DNA from: Flavobacteriales bacterium
GTDB taxonomy: Bacteria > Bacteroidota > Bacteroidia > Flavobacteriales_F > PHOS-HE28
Reading direction: 5' to 3'
Assembly: GCA_025455765.1 (NCBI GenBank)
Contig: JALOLX010000086.1
Coordinates: forward strand, 1-6,317
Length of the DNA stretch: 6,317 bases
Shown here: positions 6,191 through 6,317 of the stretch, one piece after another
Layout: each line of letters opens with the position of its first letter
Numbering within the stretch: position 1 is the stretch's first letter
Notes under the pieces: generated by a model
What the model was told of the DNA's origin: nothing
Database searches by the model: none
The model's input: the letters and a program-made list of their open reading frames with translations, nothing else
Translations under genes and position numbers: made by a program

Positions 6191-6317
6191 TCACACCTTG
6201 GTGCGCACCTTGCTCCAGGGCTTCACTTGCCAGACGATGGTGCCCGTAGCCAGGTGACGTCCGCTACGATCGTGCACTTCAACCACGCTCGCATGGTCGA
6301 CGGAATCCTGCCTTCCG
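6191..6317 (-). CDS. C-terminal end of a probable hotdog-fold (DUF4442-like) protein
   Basis: On the minus strand an open frame enters at the window edge and stops with TGA at 6193-6191, giving about 41 residues: two stretches are ASVVEVHDRSGRHLATGTIV and WQVKPWSKVRTKV. A strand, a D-x-x-G-x-x-x-A turn, a second strand and a basic end recall the last strands of hotdog-fold thioesterase relatives, most like DUF4442 proteins. This rests on memory of the pattern and only the tail is visible. The start and active region lie outside the window. The stop abuts the YjdF stop with no bases between. Confidence 0.55.
   Translation of the reverse strand, partial: GRQDSVDHASVVEVHDRSGRHLATGTIVWQVKPWSKVRTKV

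Overview
The window looks like chromosomal DNA from a GC-rich member of the Bacteroidota, probably a Flavobacteriales-like lineage. Three things support this. There are no Shine-Dalgarno-like sequences in front of any start I accept. Four TAnnTTTG boxes, the Bacteroidota -7 promoter element, sit in front of genes. The gene content is also typical: recF divergent from a membrane-anchored TPR gene plus ribH, a PorT-type outer-membrane barrel, and secreted proteins whose signal peptides end in Ala-Gln. The placement comes from motifs and gene order, not from a database search. It is ordinary dense chromosomal sequence: I see no mobile element, CRISPR array, tRNA or rRNA, and no gene-free stretch over 300 bases.

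Layout from left to right. (1) Positions 1-35, minus strand: the first 11 codons of an unknown gene directly behind a TAnnTTTG box. (2) Positions 55-1511, minus strand: a two-gene unit coding for a lipoprotein and then a small secreted protein, both of unknown function. (3) Positions 1647-2066, plus strand: ndk (nucleoside diphosphate kinase), divergent from the lipoprotein gene and ending at a hairpin. (4) Positions 2117-3515, minus strand: recF followed by a DUF721/DciA-like gene, overlapping by 35 bases. (5) Positions 3663-6190, plus strand: a membrane-anchored TPR protein, ribH (lumazine synthase), an outer-membrane beta-barrel protein and a YjdF/DUF2238 membrane protein. (6) Positions 6191-6317, minus strand: the C-terminal end of a probable hotdog-fold (DUF4442-like) protein, whose stop codon abuts the stop of the YjdF gene.

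How the genes fit together. ndk supplies nucleoside triphosphates. RecF (gap repair) and the DciA-like protein (probable replicative helicase loading) both act at the replication fork and are translationally linked. ribH makes the penultimate riboflavin intermediate. The other genes are envelope proteins of unknown function. I found no convincing new defence or mobile system. The best candidates for undescribed biology are the lipoprotein/secreted-protein pair on the left and the apparently leaderless promoters at recF and at the left edge.
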